The notes beneath the pieces were generated by a model. The model did not search any database and had not been told where the DNA came from. It saw nothing but the letters and a program-made list of their open reading frames with translations. From Fragilariopsis cylindrus CCMP1102 (lineage: Eukaryota; Bacillariophyta; Bacillariophyceae; Bacillariales; Bacillariaceae), in assembly GCA_900095095.1 (NCBI GenBank), contig FMBT01000626.1:1-33947 (forward strand): a stretch of 33,947 nucleotides of DNA. The letters are read 5' to 3'. Shown in pieces: positions 1 through 10,852 of the stretch. Numbering within the stretch: position 1 is the stretch's first letter; each line of letters opens with the position of its first letter. A program made the position numbers and the translations under genes.

Positions 1-661
1 AGGGAGGGAGAGAAGAGAAGATCACGGTGTACGGTTCCGTTGAAGAAGAAGAAGAGATGAGGACTGAACGATTCTTTAATAAGCTCCACCTAAAGTCATT
101 TGAAAAAGGAATCTTTTTGGTATCACTACTGCTGTCATCTTTATTCTTTGGTGAATGATTGGACAAAGATAGGTCCAACGATAATACAACTCAATCAAGG
201 CAAATATTTTCTAATACTTTAACCAACCGAATAATCATCGTATCTATATTAGAATTACAATCGCTGAACTTTTCAACATAATTTATCAACATACGATACA
301 ACGATAGTACCTAGCTTTATTTTCTCCGATTTCTTATCGATGCCTGTGTAATTTTCTCAAGTGTCACAGTTTGCACTATTATTAGTGTATTGTAACGCAA
401 CAACATTTGAGTGACATATCGTATGAAGCGTCTAGCGGCATTTGAAAGCGCGTCAGTAGTTTTTTAAACAACTTTGATATACAGTACAGTAGTCCTACGC
501 TACAATTGTACAATACTATTATATATACAGACAAAAGTATATTGTTTTGTTGGGGGGGGGGGGTAAAAAGGGGTGCACGGTTCGAGGCGGTGAGTGAAAT
601 GCCAAGACCATGCGTGAAGTGGTGTTGCAAGCAACAGAGCACTTCAAGGTGCAAAGAATAG

Positions 662-700
662 TTTAACAAGAAGGGGCGATGCCCCCAATAAATTGTTAAA
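662..700. repeat. Nested inverted repeat (hairpin)
   Basis: An outer stem TTTAACAA (662-669) pairs with TTGTTAAA (693-700), and an inner stem GGGGC (673-677) pairs with GCCCC (681-685) around a GAT loop. No gene is adjacent that it obviously serves. It could be a remnant of a small inverted-repeat element or chance. Confidence 0.5.
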
Positions 701-1174
701 TTTATTAGAACAGTTACTACACAAGATCAAAGCCAAAAGGCGAAGAGAGATGTGTAAAAATTAAGAATGTTTCAACCATTTCAAGAAATTTTGTGAATTT
801 AATCATTCAAAAATGAGTCAATCATAAATCACATAATAATGCATGATTAGGACAATGACATTTTTTGTCTGACATGGAACATACATTTTTTTAAAATCCC
901 AGTGTCATACTCTTTGTCAAATCATCCTAGAGCACATGAATAGTAATACAAACCTCAAACTTTGAATTCTGTTGTTGTAATTGGAAAATAGACTGAAATA
1001 GTTCTTATTGCTTTTTTATTTCTATGCGCTTTCTCCGCAGAAGTATGTCGAAAATTTTAAAATTCAAATTCATTCAGCCATCGACCATCGATCTACAGTA
1101 CAGTGCAGGCTCACAATGACAATGAATAGTACTGTAGTAGCAATGGCATCATATTAATCCATGTGGACAAGCAT

Positions 1175-1194
1175 CACACACACACACACACACA
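1175..1194. repeat. (CA)10 microsatellite
   Basis: Ten uninterrupted CA units lie in the presumed 5' UTR or core promoter, about 30 bases upstream of the topoisomerase III start codon. Confidence 0.9.
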
Positions 1195-1224
1195 TACCGA
1201 CTGTTACAATAACAGATCGTAACA

Positions 1225-4200
1225 ATGGTCGGTAACTATAACAACAGGACGCGTCAGGGTCCGCCCGTTCTTCTCAATGTGGCTGAAAAACCCTCGGTAG
1301 CTAGGGCGTTGGTGAGTAATACTAATACTAATATATGTTACCGTAAATGTTCTTTCGTGACCTTTTTAACTTACCTATATAAATTCTACTAACCCCTTCT
1401 TCAAATTAAAGGCCAAGGTCTTTAGTCAAATGCCTCAATCACGGGAAGGTGAACCTATGCGACGAGATGCAGCGCAGATTTTTACACACGACAATGTTCT
1501 TTTCCCTGACATATTCTCTCAGGGGAACAACAATAACAATAACAACAACAATAACAATCGTACACAACAACATCAGCAGCAACAACAACAACAAATTCGT
1601 CCACATCGGATGATCACGACATCAGTTAGGGGGCATTTAGCTGGGATTGATTTTGCTGGTGAATACAAACAATGGGGACGATGTGATCCACTTGAGTTGT
1701 TCGAGGCACCTCTCGAGGTTACTTACAGTGAAGATATGGAACGTCTTCGTCGGATGTTAGCGAAGGAATCGAAGAAGGTTGACGTACTAGTATTGTGGCT
1801 CGATTGTGATCGTGAGGGGGAAGCGATCGCCGATGAGGTACTACAAGTTTGTGTCGATTCAAATCGAAGATTGATACCTAACGTTTACAGAGCGAAATTC
1901 TCTACAGTAATGGCCGGTGAAATTAAAAGAGCACTAAATACACTAGGTCGGATTAATGATTATTTCGTACAGGCAGTGAAAGCGAGGACGGAACTTGACT
2001 TACGCGTAGGTGCAGCATTTACTCGGTTTCAAACAACTCGGTTACAAAAAAAATTTACTTTACCGGGAAATGGGGAGGGAGGAAATAGTGTTGTTAGTTA
2101 CGGGCCGTGTCAATTTCCCACCCTAGGATTTGTTGTGGAACGATGGGCTAGAATTGAAACATTCGTTCAGGATGATTTCTGGTTCTTAGAATTATCGTTA
2201 CAGGTACAACCACCATCTTCGGGGATAGATGGTGGTGATAATTGTAACAATAACAACAATAACGCCCGTCCGATTACATTTACTTGGAAACGTCAACGTT
2301 TATACGATCGTTTGGCGACTCTAGCTCTGTACGAATCGTGTTTGGACACAACACCAGCTAACACGGCAACTGTGATAAGTCTCGAAGGAAGACCTAAAAA
2401 TAAGTGGAGGCCACTCCCTTTAGCAACAATTGAATTACAAAAACGAGCTTCTCGGTATTTGCGTATCGGTTCGGAAACACTCATGAAAGCGGCAGAACAG
2501 TTGTACCAAAATGGATTTATTAGTTATCCTAGAACCGAAACAGAACGGTTTCGACCAGAATTCCAACATCACCCTCTGATCCGGGACTTTGCCAGTCTAA
2601 GCGATGCAGCCGGTCCGTATGCATCATACGCTAACCAACTATTGAACGAGAATGGATACCAACCACCTAGAGCAGGCCCAAACGACGATCAAGCCCATCC
2701 ACCGATCACCCCCTGTAAGGTAGTCGATCCGAATACAATACAAGATCTTACGCAACAGAAGGTCTACATCCTCGTGGTAAAACATTATTTGGCGTGTTGT
2801 TCGAGGGATGCAGTAGGACGAGAAACCAGTCTCACTCTAAAAATTGCATCGGAAGAATTTACCGCTAAAGGTCTTATGGTCGAACAAAAAAATTGGCTAG
2901 AGATCTACCATCCGTATGAACGTTGGTCGACAGGACAAGGAGAACTACCTCACTTGAGGGTCGGGAGCCGTGTCATACCGGAATCGCTCGTGATGAAGGA
3001 GGGAAAGACGACACCTCCTCAGCCCATTTCGGAACCAGAACTCATCACCATCATGGATAAATGTGGCATTGGAACTGATGCGACCATAGCTCAACATATC
3101 GCCACTATTCAACAGCGGGATTATGCTACCAAGGACAACAACCAACGATTCTCACCTACAAAATTGGGGATCGCGTTAGTCGAAGGATACAACAACATGG
3201 GATATCAACTCAACAAACCGGATTTACGTAGAGAAACTGAGAGAGAATGCAACCTTGTGGCGAATGGACAAAAATCAAAGGATGATATTGTCGGACCGAT
3301 ACTAGATAAAATGAAAGATTGTTATCGCGTGGCTACAAGGGATGCACACAAACTCGATCAAGCGATGGCCAGGCACTATTCACGGGTAGGAACTGGAAAT
3401 GACACAGAAGTATTACAAGCTCAATTCAGTGAGTGTGGTAATTGTCAACGTTCGATGGCACTGAAGCAAGAACGACGAACCGGCAATAATTCAGGAGGGG
3501 CACGACGAGGGGGCCAAGGAGGAAGAGGAAGAGGGAATAGTAGCTCCGAACCTAAAAAGCTATTATTCTGTAATACATGTCAAGAAGGATGGATGTTGCC
3601 CCGCGGAGAATGCCGTCCAAAGATAGAGGAAGGAGCCAATGCATCTCCCGTGAAATGTGCCATATGTGACTTTCAAGTAATTGCCGTTGCCAGGGGGGGT
3701 GGCTACACGGGTAACGGGTACAATATCTGTCCAAAATGCTACAATGACTCACCACAAGAATATTCGAATGGTGGAGGGAATCATGCCTGCTTTGGTTGTT
3801 CCCATCCAACGTGTGCACTTGCCGGTGGAAATAAAGGCAGTGAAGTCGAGGTGTTCGCTTGTCCGTTTTGCCGAGAACAGAGAATCCAGGGCGGAAAGAT
3901 CTCACTGCGTAAAAACTCTCGGGGGTATGTCTTATCTTGTTCAAATTATCAGGGTCAACAACGTTGTAGTTTTACTATTTGGTTACCTAAACCTGTCAGA
4001 AGCATCGAAGTTCCTCCTGGCGACGAAAATGTGTGCACTCGATGCTCCACGCAATCCGCTGTACGGAAGATCTCCTTCTTCTGGAAGCCTGGTGGAGTAC
4101 CTCCTCATCTAGGCCACGAATCAACTGTTTGTATTTTATGCAATGATAGATTTCGCCAGGATATGCAGATCCAACTCCCACAGATGGACAGTGTTGGTAC

Positions 4201-4411
4201 AAACAACCGCGGTAGTACTCGCGCTCGTCCTCGTCGTGGGGCCAGCACAAATACTACGAGTACAGATACCAATGGCAATAACTATAGAGGGACAAATAAC
4301 GATCGCAACAATGCAGGGGCTCGTACAAACAATAATACGAATAATATAGTTTGCTTTAGATGCAAAAAACCGGGCCACTTCGCAAATAATTGCACACAAC
4401 CGCGTAATTAG
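1225..4411 (+). CDS. TOP3A: DNA topoisomerase III, alpha type (two exons)
   Basis: Type IA topoisomerase that cuts and rejoins one DNA strand; the alpha enzyme normally works with a RecQ/BLM helicase and RMI1 to dissolve double Holliday junctions. Exon 1 (1225-1311, ATG at 1225) encodes the N-terminal LNVAEKPSVARAL block. A 100-bp intron (1312-1411, GTGAGT...AAAG) joins in phase 0 to exon 2 (1412-4411), giving about 1028 residues. The Toprim metal-binding motif LDCDREGE has D160, D162 and E164. The active-site tyrosine is Y401 in GFISYPRTETERF. The GIGTDATI motif is of the alpha type. The C-terminus has several CxxC zinc ribbons and ends in a CCHC knuckle (about residues 1010-1023), as in plant and protist TOP3A. 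An Asn/Gln tract (about residues 67-90) interrupts the Toprim domain. Recognition is secure; the exon 1 boundary rests on splice signals and on the family N-terminus being restored. Confidence 0.93.
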
Positions 4412-4613
4412 TGAATTTAGAAACTGATTTCCAAATGTGGAGAATACTACCATAATATATATATTATGCTGTAGGACTGGCAATAATACGACGATTATAT
4501 TAGATATAGACTAATAGAAAAATCTTTCTTCATCTTCCAGTTCATTTTTACGGTACGCAGTCTCGTCTTCAGTATCACCTCATGTAGGTATTCAATTTCA
4601 GGTGATATCTTTT

Positions 4614-6035
4614 TCAAAGCTCAGACTGTTGTTGGACAATCGGGGCGCTATCCTCATCATTGTCGGAGCTATTACTTTTCATTGTTGTTCGATCGACCAC
4701 CGGACAGACTAGTAGTCCTTTATATCCTAAGCCCCCTGCTCCCATCACATAATAGTCGTTCATCCTAAGCCCATTTGAAATGGAATTTAGTTGCGATGTC
4801 GTTATGACTTGTCTTGCCTTCCAAGAAAAATCATCATCAGCATCACTAGTATGTTCGCCGTCTTGGTAAAGTTCCACGACACCACCGACATTTTTACTAC
4901 TTTCCTTCGGATAAGGATTTGTAATAAATGATGAAAACATATTGTTCAAAGTTCCACCATAAATATTACCTGTAACGTCATCATATTTGATATTATCGAC
5001 TACATTAGGAACATGTATGGTAATCCGTCCCGCAAGATTGTTCGTCGTCGAGTCTCTATCGAAGACCGTGATAGATTTCCAAGAGGAAACAAAAATCTTA
5101 GAATAATCTGCATTGTGTGTGATACCATTCGCACCTTCAAATTGACCAGCAACCTTCCTGCAATCGAGGTTGTCCGTTAACGCTGATGATGACGATGCTG
5201 ATGATGACAATGGTGTGTATTCGCAATAAAAGACGTGTGTATTGGCATCTGGTCCCAATAGTAGATTTCTCAAGAGTGTAACCCCCTTTTTAAATTCGGA
5301 AGAGAGCTTGAAGGGGGATGGTTTGTGAGGTTCAGCTTCATACTGAGTTATATAAAACTTGTTTTCCTCAACAACAACTATTGAATTAATAATACCATTC
5401 AATTCCTTCTTCATCCAGTCAGATGTTATACTGTATTTGTAATCTAATCGAATTGGAATATCATCATCGATATCGATATCGTCGTCGGTAATGATTGTGA
5501 AAACATCAATTCGTTCTCCTCCTTTCTCGTACGCATGATTTACAACATAAAGTGTTCGATCTTCTTTACGGATATAAATCCCATGGGGGTGAAAATTAAT
5601 TTTCTCTGGATAATTGATGATGGGAAGTTTTTCGACTTTCAATTTATTCGCAACAAAGTCTTCAGTTCTTATTATTGTTGACGGCGATGATTTGCTGATA
5701 CCGTTGTTGTTGTTGCTGTTGTTCTTTTGATTGAATCCACTTGCAACGTACATAGCTCCCGGTCGATCTTCTCCTTTTTTATATACTAAGACTCTCCATT
5801 CTGTCATAAGAATAGCATTGTTATTGAACTTAGTTTGATCTTCTGTTGCTCCGATAGACATAATTTTGATGCATCCCTCATCGCTGATACTGTCTTGCAA
5901 CGATGACGCATCCTCAAAATAATCCAAAAATGTCAAAAAGGAATACACATTATCACTGCATAAGTAGAATACCACGCTGCAAACGAATGCAACGGATGCA
6001 ACGAAAACGATGCCTCGACGGTGATGATTCATCAT
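4614..6035 (-). CDS. Membrane-anchored paraoxonase/arylesterase-like beta-propeller
   Basis: A protein of about 473 residues from the first in-frame ATG (6035; a second follows at 6032). A single hydrophobic segment (about residues 9-27) behind a short basic tail suggests a type II membrane or secretory anchor. The rest resembles the six-bladed PON family, calcium-dependent lactonase/arylesterases. By alignment with human PON1 the catalytic-calcium ligands are present: E65 in ATED, N217 in INSIVVV, N303 in ANGI and D347-N348 in VVDNI. The active-site histidines also appear, H151 in FHPHGI and H167 in VVNH. The residue matching PON1 D169, a structural-calcium ligand, is serine (S218). An Asn-rich loop and an Asp-rich loop are insertions. 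It converges on the topoisomerase gene, 202 bases apart. The fold call is fairly sure; the substrate is unknown, and other calcium-dependent propeller hydrolases remain possible. Confidence 0.72.
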   Translation of the reverse strand: MMNHHRRGIVFVASVAFVCSVVFYLCSDNVYSFLTFLDYFEDASSLQDSISDEGCIKIMSIGATEDQTKFNNNAILMTEWRVLVYKKGEDRPGAMYVASGFNQKNNSNNNNGISKSSPSTIIRTEDFVANKLKVEKLPIINYPEKINFHPHGIYIRKEDRTLYVVNHAYEKGGERIDVFTIITDDDIDIDDDIPIRLDYKYSITSDWMKKELNGIINSIVVVEENKFYITQYEAEPHKPSPFKLSSEFKKGVTLLRNLLLGPDANTHVFYCEYTPLSSSASSSSALTDNLDCRKVAGQFEGANGITHNADYSKIFVSSWKSITVFDRDSTTNNLAGRITIHVPNVVDNIKYDDVTGNIYGGTLNNMFSSFITNPYPKESSKNVGGVVELYQDGEHTSDADDDFSWKARQVITTSQLNSISNGLRMNDYYVMGAGGLGYKGLLVCPVVDRTTMKSNSSDNDEDSAPIVQQQSEL

Positions 6036-6763
6036 GATGTTCAATGTTTTGAAAGAGCGACTTGTTTTGAGTTATTATGAACTGTTTATCTTATTATTCT
6101 CTTTTCTTGCATTCGTCCAATTCCTAGATTGAAGATCGATCACAATAAGACAAACAGTACTGTTCGCATTCACACGATGAAGATATCAGATAACGTATTT
6201 CTTATTCAAGTCATGCAACGCATGTGTTTATTGAGTCGTGATTTTAATTTCCACGACTGGAATGTGGGATGCATCACCATGATCTTCAATGTGTGACACC
6301 TTTCACCTTAAAAAGAATTCAATTTCATGAATTCACAAATTTAAATGAAGCAACAACAAGTTTGCTACAGTATCAAAATCAGAACATGTAATGACACGAG
6401 AGTGCTCCTGAAAAAAATCATCACATGGATGTGCCGTTCTATCTACATAGTTGTAGATCTGGTCACTAAAGAATACTCATGCCACGGGATCTTCCTTTTC
6501 TTGGATTTCAATTTACATTATTTGATCATATTATTCTTGCATACAGTAGCCCAATAATACGATATCTAATCCCTCTGCGTGTTCCGGATCCTGAATTTCA
6601 TCGTAACCATAGATCCTTGACGCTTTTTTATGCGGTGAAATAATTGTGAAACTCGCTTATAAGATTGCACTACAGTACACAAAAATACAAACATCAAAGA
6701 AAAGTAACGATATAATCATTTCTTTTTAATACTATTATTACTATTAACCACCGGTCATACTTG

Positions 6764-6808
<45 letters not shown>

Positions 6809-6875
6809 ATTTACATATATTCCCTTTTCTGCCTGTATACCAGTAACGCTGGGTAAATTATGTTTCATCATATCG
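6036..6875. other. Intergenic region, no gene seen
   Basis: This is the shared flank between the start of the PON-like gene and the 3' end of the MYND gene. A 70-codon open frame at 6345-6557 on the plus strand has no recognisable features. The stretch contains GTACTGT/ACAGTAC motifs near 6153 and 6672 and the TA microsatellite at 6766-6801. Confidence 0.5.
6766..6801. repeat. (TA)18 microsatellite
   Basis: Eighteen uninterrupted TA units lie about 75 bases beyond the stop codon of the MYND-finger gene, probably in its 3' UTR or terminator region. Confidence 0.9.
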
Positions 6876-7655
6876 TTAAAGGCTTTTGCAAATCTTTTTA
6901 TGCTTTTTCCAATCTTTTTTCTGACATTCTTTGTCACAGTAAAAAGTCACTTTGCACCTTTGACATTGTTTCAACCTTCCAATGAGAGCCTGCATTTTAC
7001 CACAATGTTTGCATTTATCCTGATCATTCTTGACTTGTTCACTGGTCCTCAGGCCATTCGGTCCCATGTAATGAGTATAAGATGATGGATTAGTAGCACC
7101 CGGTGGCATCGAGGAGGAATTATTATTCATATATGCCTGACAACGAACGCTATCGCGTTTTATTGCTATTTTCTGAGCACGGGTAGGCGAATCTCTGAAG
7201 AAAGTTAATGTCTGATACATCTCCTCGAGACTAAGCATTGGATTATATTGTACGTGCGGACTAAACTTCCAATCAGGTCGAAGTCTCATTACCACGACCG
7301 TGCCGCGTATTGGTCCCCAAGTTGGTGGACCAGTGATCATGGCACCACCTAATCCGTACATTTCAAAAGATTTTGTAGCCAGTTCGTTGACAGGGGATGT
7401 TTTGTCTCCATAGTCAAAATAAATGTATATGTCTTTATACTCTGAATCTTTTGTGTATCCGAAAAGACCTTGTGGGTTGGACCATCCTAAAACAGACGAT
7501 AGGTGGGGAATTTCAACGTCTTCAGTTGTCGATTGGAATGTGTATCCTGGAGGGGGTAGAACCGTAGAGGAAGTAATAGCAGAACGAATCCTCTCCTCTG
7601 AATCCGACACATTTATGGGTGCAATAGTGATACAATGACAAGAATCGTCCGTCAT
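6876..7655 (-). CDS. MYND-type zinc finger protein
   Basis: A single-exon protein of 259 residues starting at ATG 7655. The C-terminus is a complete MYND finger: C215-x2-C218, C231-x2-C234, C240-x3-C244 and H252-x3-C256, with the typical FYCDKECQKKDWKKHKKIC ending. MYND fingers bind proline-rich peptides and usually act as protein-interaction modules in regulators or methyltransferases. No SET domain is visible upstream. Residues about 30-170 are a soluble region (GLFGYTKDSEYKDIYIYFDY, LGGAMITGPPTWGPIRGTVVV) that I cannot assign; diatoms have many such MYND proteins with private N-terminal domains. The finger is certain; the cellular role is unknown. Confidence 0.85.
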   Translation of the reverse strand: MTDDSCHCITIAPINVSDSEERIRSAITSSTVLPPPGYTFQSTTEDVEIPHLSSVLGWSNPQGLFGYTKDSEYKDIYIYFDYGDKTSPVNELATKSFEMYGLGGAMITGPPTWGPIRGTVVVMRLRPDWKFSPHVQYNPMLSLEEMYQTLTFFRDSPTRAQKIAIKRDSVRCQAYMNNNSSSMPPGATNPSSYTHYMGPNGLRTSEQVKNDQDKCKHCGKMQALIGRLKQCQRCKVTFYCDKECQKKDWKKHKKICKSL

Positions 7656-9022
7656 AGTGGTACGTATGATACTATACGCTATGTGAAATAGATTTTTGTT
7701 TCCTTACGTTTGAGTAGTTCCTCTTTTTTCGTTCGATTCAGCTTCTCTCGGGTTAACAAATACTGACTTGTTAGTAATGACCTTTATAAATGATTTATAA
7801 AGGATGATAATAATAGATCAGAACGAACGTTTTTTTTCTGTTCGGGTAAAAAGTGACGCAAATGAGAATACTTAAAGTGAAGTACGTACAGTAGTAGTGA
7901 GAGATGAATAGCCAGAGATGAAGCAAAGAAAATGTTCTCCATGCAAAAAAAGTGAAAAGGGCACAAGAACGAAACAAAGTCAAAAATATAAGCCCATAGA
8001 GCATAGCAGGTGAGAATCTCACTGATACAGTACAGAAAGTAAAGGATGGGAGTTAGTTCACAATATAAAACATACAGGCAAAATACAATATCTTCATTGA
8101 TGAGATTAATACTATGGAGAGAAGTAACAACTACAACTACAGCAATGATGAAGATAATGATCATAGTTATGACAGTTAGGTCACCTACCCTCCCCCCTAG
8201 ATAGATCCCCACCAAACCTGTGCTTCTTAATGGGAATTAACAGCACCCACTACTACACTACTACTATATAATTGAGAAAATACACAAGTTCAACATGGGC
8301 TTCTACACATACACATGCTGTACCTGGTGAAAGAGTTGTTCGAAACTAGACTTTTCTGTAAACCAGAGATGATGATGTATTAGTAGCTGTATAAACAAAT
8401 ACATATTATATTATGTGACAGTTTTACATCCTTGAAAAAAAAAATGCCGCAGATGCTTCTCTCAGCTCTCTTTTTCTCCCGGAACAAAAGTTTAAAAGAG
8501 GTAATACCATTTAAATTATAGTCAAATGACTTATTACCTAATCATTTTTCCCAAGGGACACACTGCTATCAAGAAACTCACACGATTTACCACGATGTTG
8601 CGTTTGGGGGTTGATCTGGATGGAACATTTTTTCATAATGATGTGATTTCTATTGACTTTTGGTGCTGTCCCACCACAAAAAAAATGACATCAAAAGATT
8701 GTGAGGGCAGTTGTGTAGAAGTATCCTAGTGAATCTTGGCAATAATGCAAATTACAGTACTGTAGTTAGTCTTGTGAACTTTTTGATGCATTGTCATTGT
8801 TGAGAAAAAAAGGGGGGGGGGCTGCGGTTATTTATCGCTATAATACAGTACAACACCTTAATCAGATTTCGCACGCGAATGACTTTTTTACATACTGTAC
8901 AGTACTTGGAGTGGTCTCAACAATCATTTTATACAGCAGGTATGATAATGGTTACCTGCTGTCATTTTCTTTTTCTTTGTGAATAGTGCATATCTAATAT
9001 CTAATATCTAATACATAGTATA
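7656..9022. other. Long intergenic region, no supported gene
   Basis: Lies between the divergent MYND and cold-shock genes. Hydrophobic open frames on the minus strand (7784-8215) are T-rich and look like composition artefacts. A 67-codon plus-strand frame at 8526-8729 has mixed composition but no recognisable motif. The stretch also holds a 10-base G run (8812-8821) and several palindromic ACAGTAC/GTACTGT motifs (8024, 8752, 8843, 8890). Confidence 0.5.
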
Positions 9023-10543
9023 ATGTATCATTATAATCGGCAGTCCCGAAGTGACGGTGGTAGTCGACACCGTCGTGATCGAGGAGGAGTAGGACGGCAA
9101 CGACACAGAAGTAATCAACGAGGAAGGAGCAGAAGCAGGAGTGACCATCGCTACAGCAGCAGCAACAACAACAACAATAGTGGTGACAGAAATGATAACA
9201 ACCGTATCAGAGATCGAAGTACTATACGACAACGATACTCGACTCGTTCCCCATCATCTTCTGGTCAATGGAGGCGGAATGAATCGCATGGTGGTGGTAG
9301 TAGCGGAGATCGATGTCAAAATAATAGACGACGATATTTAAGTTGTTCTCCGTCACCGTCCGGTCGATGGAGGCGAGATCAATCGCATGGTGTGAATGAT
9401 TCCTACTATCGCCATGGCAGTACAAGTAATGGAAGCAATCGGTGTTCTCGGAGAGGATCTCGATCGTATTCTTCTAGTTCTGACGATTCCTGCTACCGTC
9501 GTGGCGGAACAAGTAATAGAAGATATCGATCTCCTCGGAGAAGACGGAGAGGATCCCGATCGCTCCAAAGCTCTGATATCAGTCCTTCGAGAGGTGGAGA
9601 AAATGCTACACGGGAGGCAATAGCCCAAAGTGCTTTGCATCTCCGTGGTGGCTTGAATCCAGCCCTTGGTCTTGGATTGCCTGGCCTTACGGATGCCCAA
9701 GGTTGTGGGACAGAGTCACAACAGCTGATTCGAGCACAACAGCTGATTCGAAATCAACAACCTTCCAGTTTCGATCAATTGATGGCTCAGAACAAGTCTC
9801 CAGACGGACTAAAGCCTACCATGCCGTCTATCGAACAATTACTAGCTCAGAACAAGTCTCCAGACGATCTAAAACCTACCGTACTGTCCACCGAACAATT
9901 GCTGGCTCAGGTCAACGCCGATTACGCAATAAATAGCAGGGCCTCTACTGGACAGCCATATAATCTTTTCGAATCTGCTACCAATCTCGACGCCATGGTC
10001 GGTAATGATATGGTCGGTAACAATCAACCACGTAAACCACTCGGTAATGCCAGTGCTTTGAATAACTTGATCCAAGGTTCTGTTCAGTGCTTTAACCATA
10101 ATGGTTACGGATTTATTAGTCCCGCTGATGGTAGTAAAGACGTATTCTTCCATTGCAATCAGATCAGCAAGGTTAGCATCAAATCTTGTCTGCTTGGAGG
10201 TGATATTGTAACATTCAACAAGGAGTTCGACAGTCGCAGAAAAAAGTGGTACGCCACTAACGTCACGCTAAGTTTACCACCGAAACCTCTTCTCGAGGTT
10301 GGAACTAACATTCCAACGACTACGAGTAGCAACACCGGAGACGAAAAGAAATCGGAAAAACAAAATTACGATGGTGATGACGATGACGATGGTTACAGCG
10401 GAGACGATGAAAACGAAATCCCTTCCGTCGAATCATTGACGGAAAATCGCGACAAGTGGGGCTCTTTGATAACTGCGAAATGTAACAGTTTAAAAAATGA
10501 TAGGGAGAAAGTAGAGAAGAAAAAGACTGTGGTCACGATGTAA
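9023..10543 (+). CDS. RS-rich cold-shock-domain RNA-binding protein
   Basis: A 506-residue single-exon protein starting at ATG 9023. Residues about 5-200 are very rich in Arg/Ser (SR, RS, RRRRRGSR) with Asn/Gly, like the RS domain of splicing factors. A tandem 20-residue repeat follows (residues 252-296, core QLLAQNKSPDDLKPT, about 2.3 copies). Residues about 352-418 form a cold-shock domain: start GSVQCF, RNP1-like GYGFISP and RNP2-like DVFFHC. The C-terminal tail is acidic (DDDDDGYSGDDENE) and then basic. Cold-shock domains bind single-stranded RNA or DNA, and the RS region suggests a nuclear or speckle-associated mRNA role; that is inference. The domain is clear, while the RS-plus-CSD combination is unusual. 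Confidence 0.85.
   Translation: MYHYNRQSRSDGGSRHRRDRGGVGRQRHRSNQRGRSRSRSDHRYSSSNNNNNSGDRNDNNRIRDRSTIRQRYSTRSPSSSGQWRRNESHGGGSSGDRCQNNRRRYLSCSPSPSGRWRRDQSHGVNDSYYRHGSTSNGSNRCSRRGSRSYSSSSDDSCYRRGGTSNRRYRSPRRRRRGSRSLQSSDISPSRGGENATREAIAQSALHLRGGLNPALGLGLPGLTDAQGCGTESQQLIRAQQLIRNQQPSSFDQLMAQNKSPDGLKPTMPSIEQLLAQNKSPDDLKPTVLSTEQLLAQVNADYAINSRASTGQPYNLFESATNLDAMVGNDMVGNNQPRKPLGNASALNNLIQGSVQCFNHNGYGFISPADGSKDVFFHCNQISKVSIKSCLLGGDIVTFNKEFDSRRKKWYATNVTLSLPPKPLLEVGTNIPTTTSSNTGDEKKSEKQNYDGDDDDDGYSGDDENEIPSVESLTENRDKWGSLITAKCNSLKNDREKVEKKKTVVTM
9776..9910 (+). repeat. Tandem 60-bp coding repeat
   Basis: Two and a quarter copies of a 60-bp unit within the cold-shock-protein gene encode QL-x-AQNKSPD-x-LKPT-xx-S-x-E. 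The copies differ mainly at a few codons, so the duplication is fairly recent or under constraint. Confidence 0.85.
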
Positions 10544-10852
10544 TAACGTCCACCAAAAAGTCCTGACGGTGCATTAAGTACTATTGTAAAATTGTTGTTT
10601 CCATAATGGGTCAGTGACTTAGCACGAAAGTGTTCGAGATAACAGGTTTAAAAGAAAGTACAGAAAAATAAGAACAAATGTATATGATAAACAAGATATA
10701 AGATAATTGTTTTACTCTTTGTTACATGTACTAATTAGTTATCAGTATTTGGAAAAGAGCATGGCATCATATTTTTTAAGTAGTTACCACTAGTTGTGTA
10801 GGACTAGTAATAGGCACACACACACACAGCAAGAGAGAGAGAGAGAGAATTC
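10544..10852. other. Convergent 3' intergenic region with (CA)n-(GA)n repeat
   Basis: A short region between two convergent stop codons. It carries a compound microsatellite, CA at 10815-10828 and GA at 10832-10849, directly beside the stop codon of the eIF2B epsilon gene. No gene is seen. Confidence 0.7.

Larger units (their letters stand above)
1..1224. other. Gene-free stretch at left edge
   Basis: No convincing coding region is seen on either strand; open frames are short and T/A-rich. The stretch holds a purine-rich start (1-60), a 12-base G run (552-563), a small hairpin (662-700), several ACAGTAC/GTACTGT palindromic motifs (around 482, 1094 and 1128) and a CA dinucleotide repeat (1175-1194) about 30 bases before the topoisomerase start codon. 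It probably contains the promoter and 5' UTR of the downstream gene. Confidence 0.6.

Noticed and set aside
570-600. GGTTCGAGG-like sequence considered as a tRNA B box
   Set aside because: It does not complete the tRNA T-arm consensus and no acceptor stem or A box is present.
3552-4483. Minus-strand frames antisense to the topoisomerase C-terminus
   Set aside because: The plus-strand zinc-finger frame explains the sequence; the antisense products have no features.
7784-8215. 143-codon minus-strand frame with strongly hydrophobic translation
   Set aside because: The hydrophobicity follows from an A-rich plus strand; no motif, no conserved-looking block, and overlapping frames look the same.
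8526-8729. 67-codon plus-strand frame with mixed composition, considered as a small gene or a transposon remnant
   Set aside because: No recognisable motif, no terminal repeats nearby, and nothing that distinguishes it from chance; it could be revisited if copies exist elsewhere.
9141-9936. Overlapping frames on both strands inside the cold-shock-protein gene
   Set aside because: They are shadows of the Arg/Ser-rich coding sequence, which keeps many frames open.
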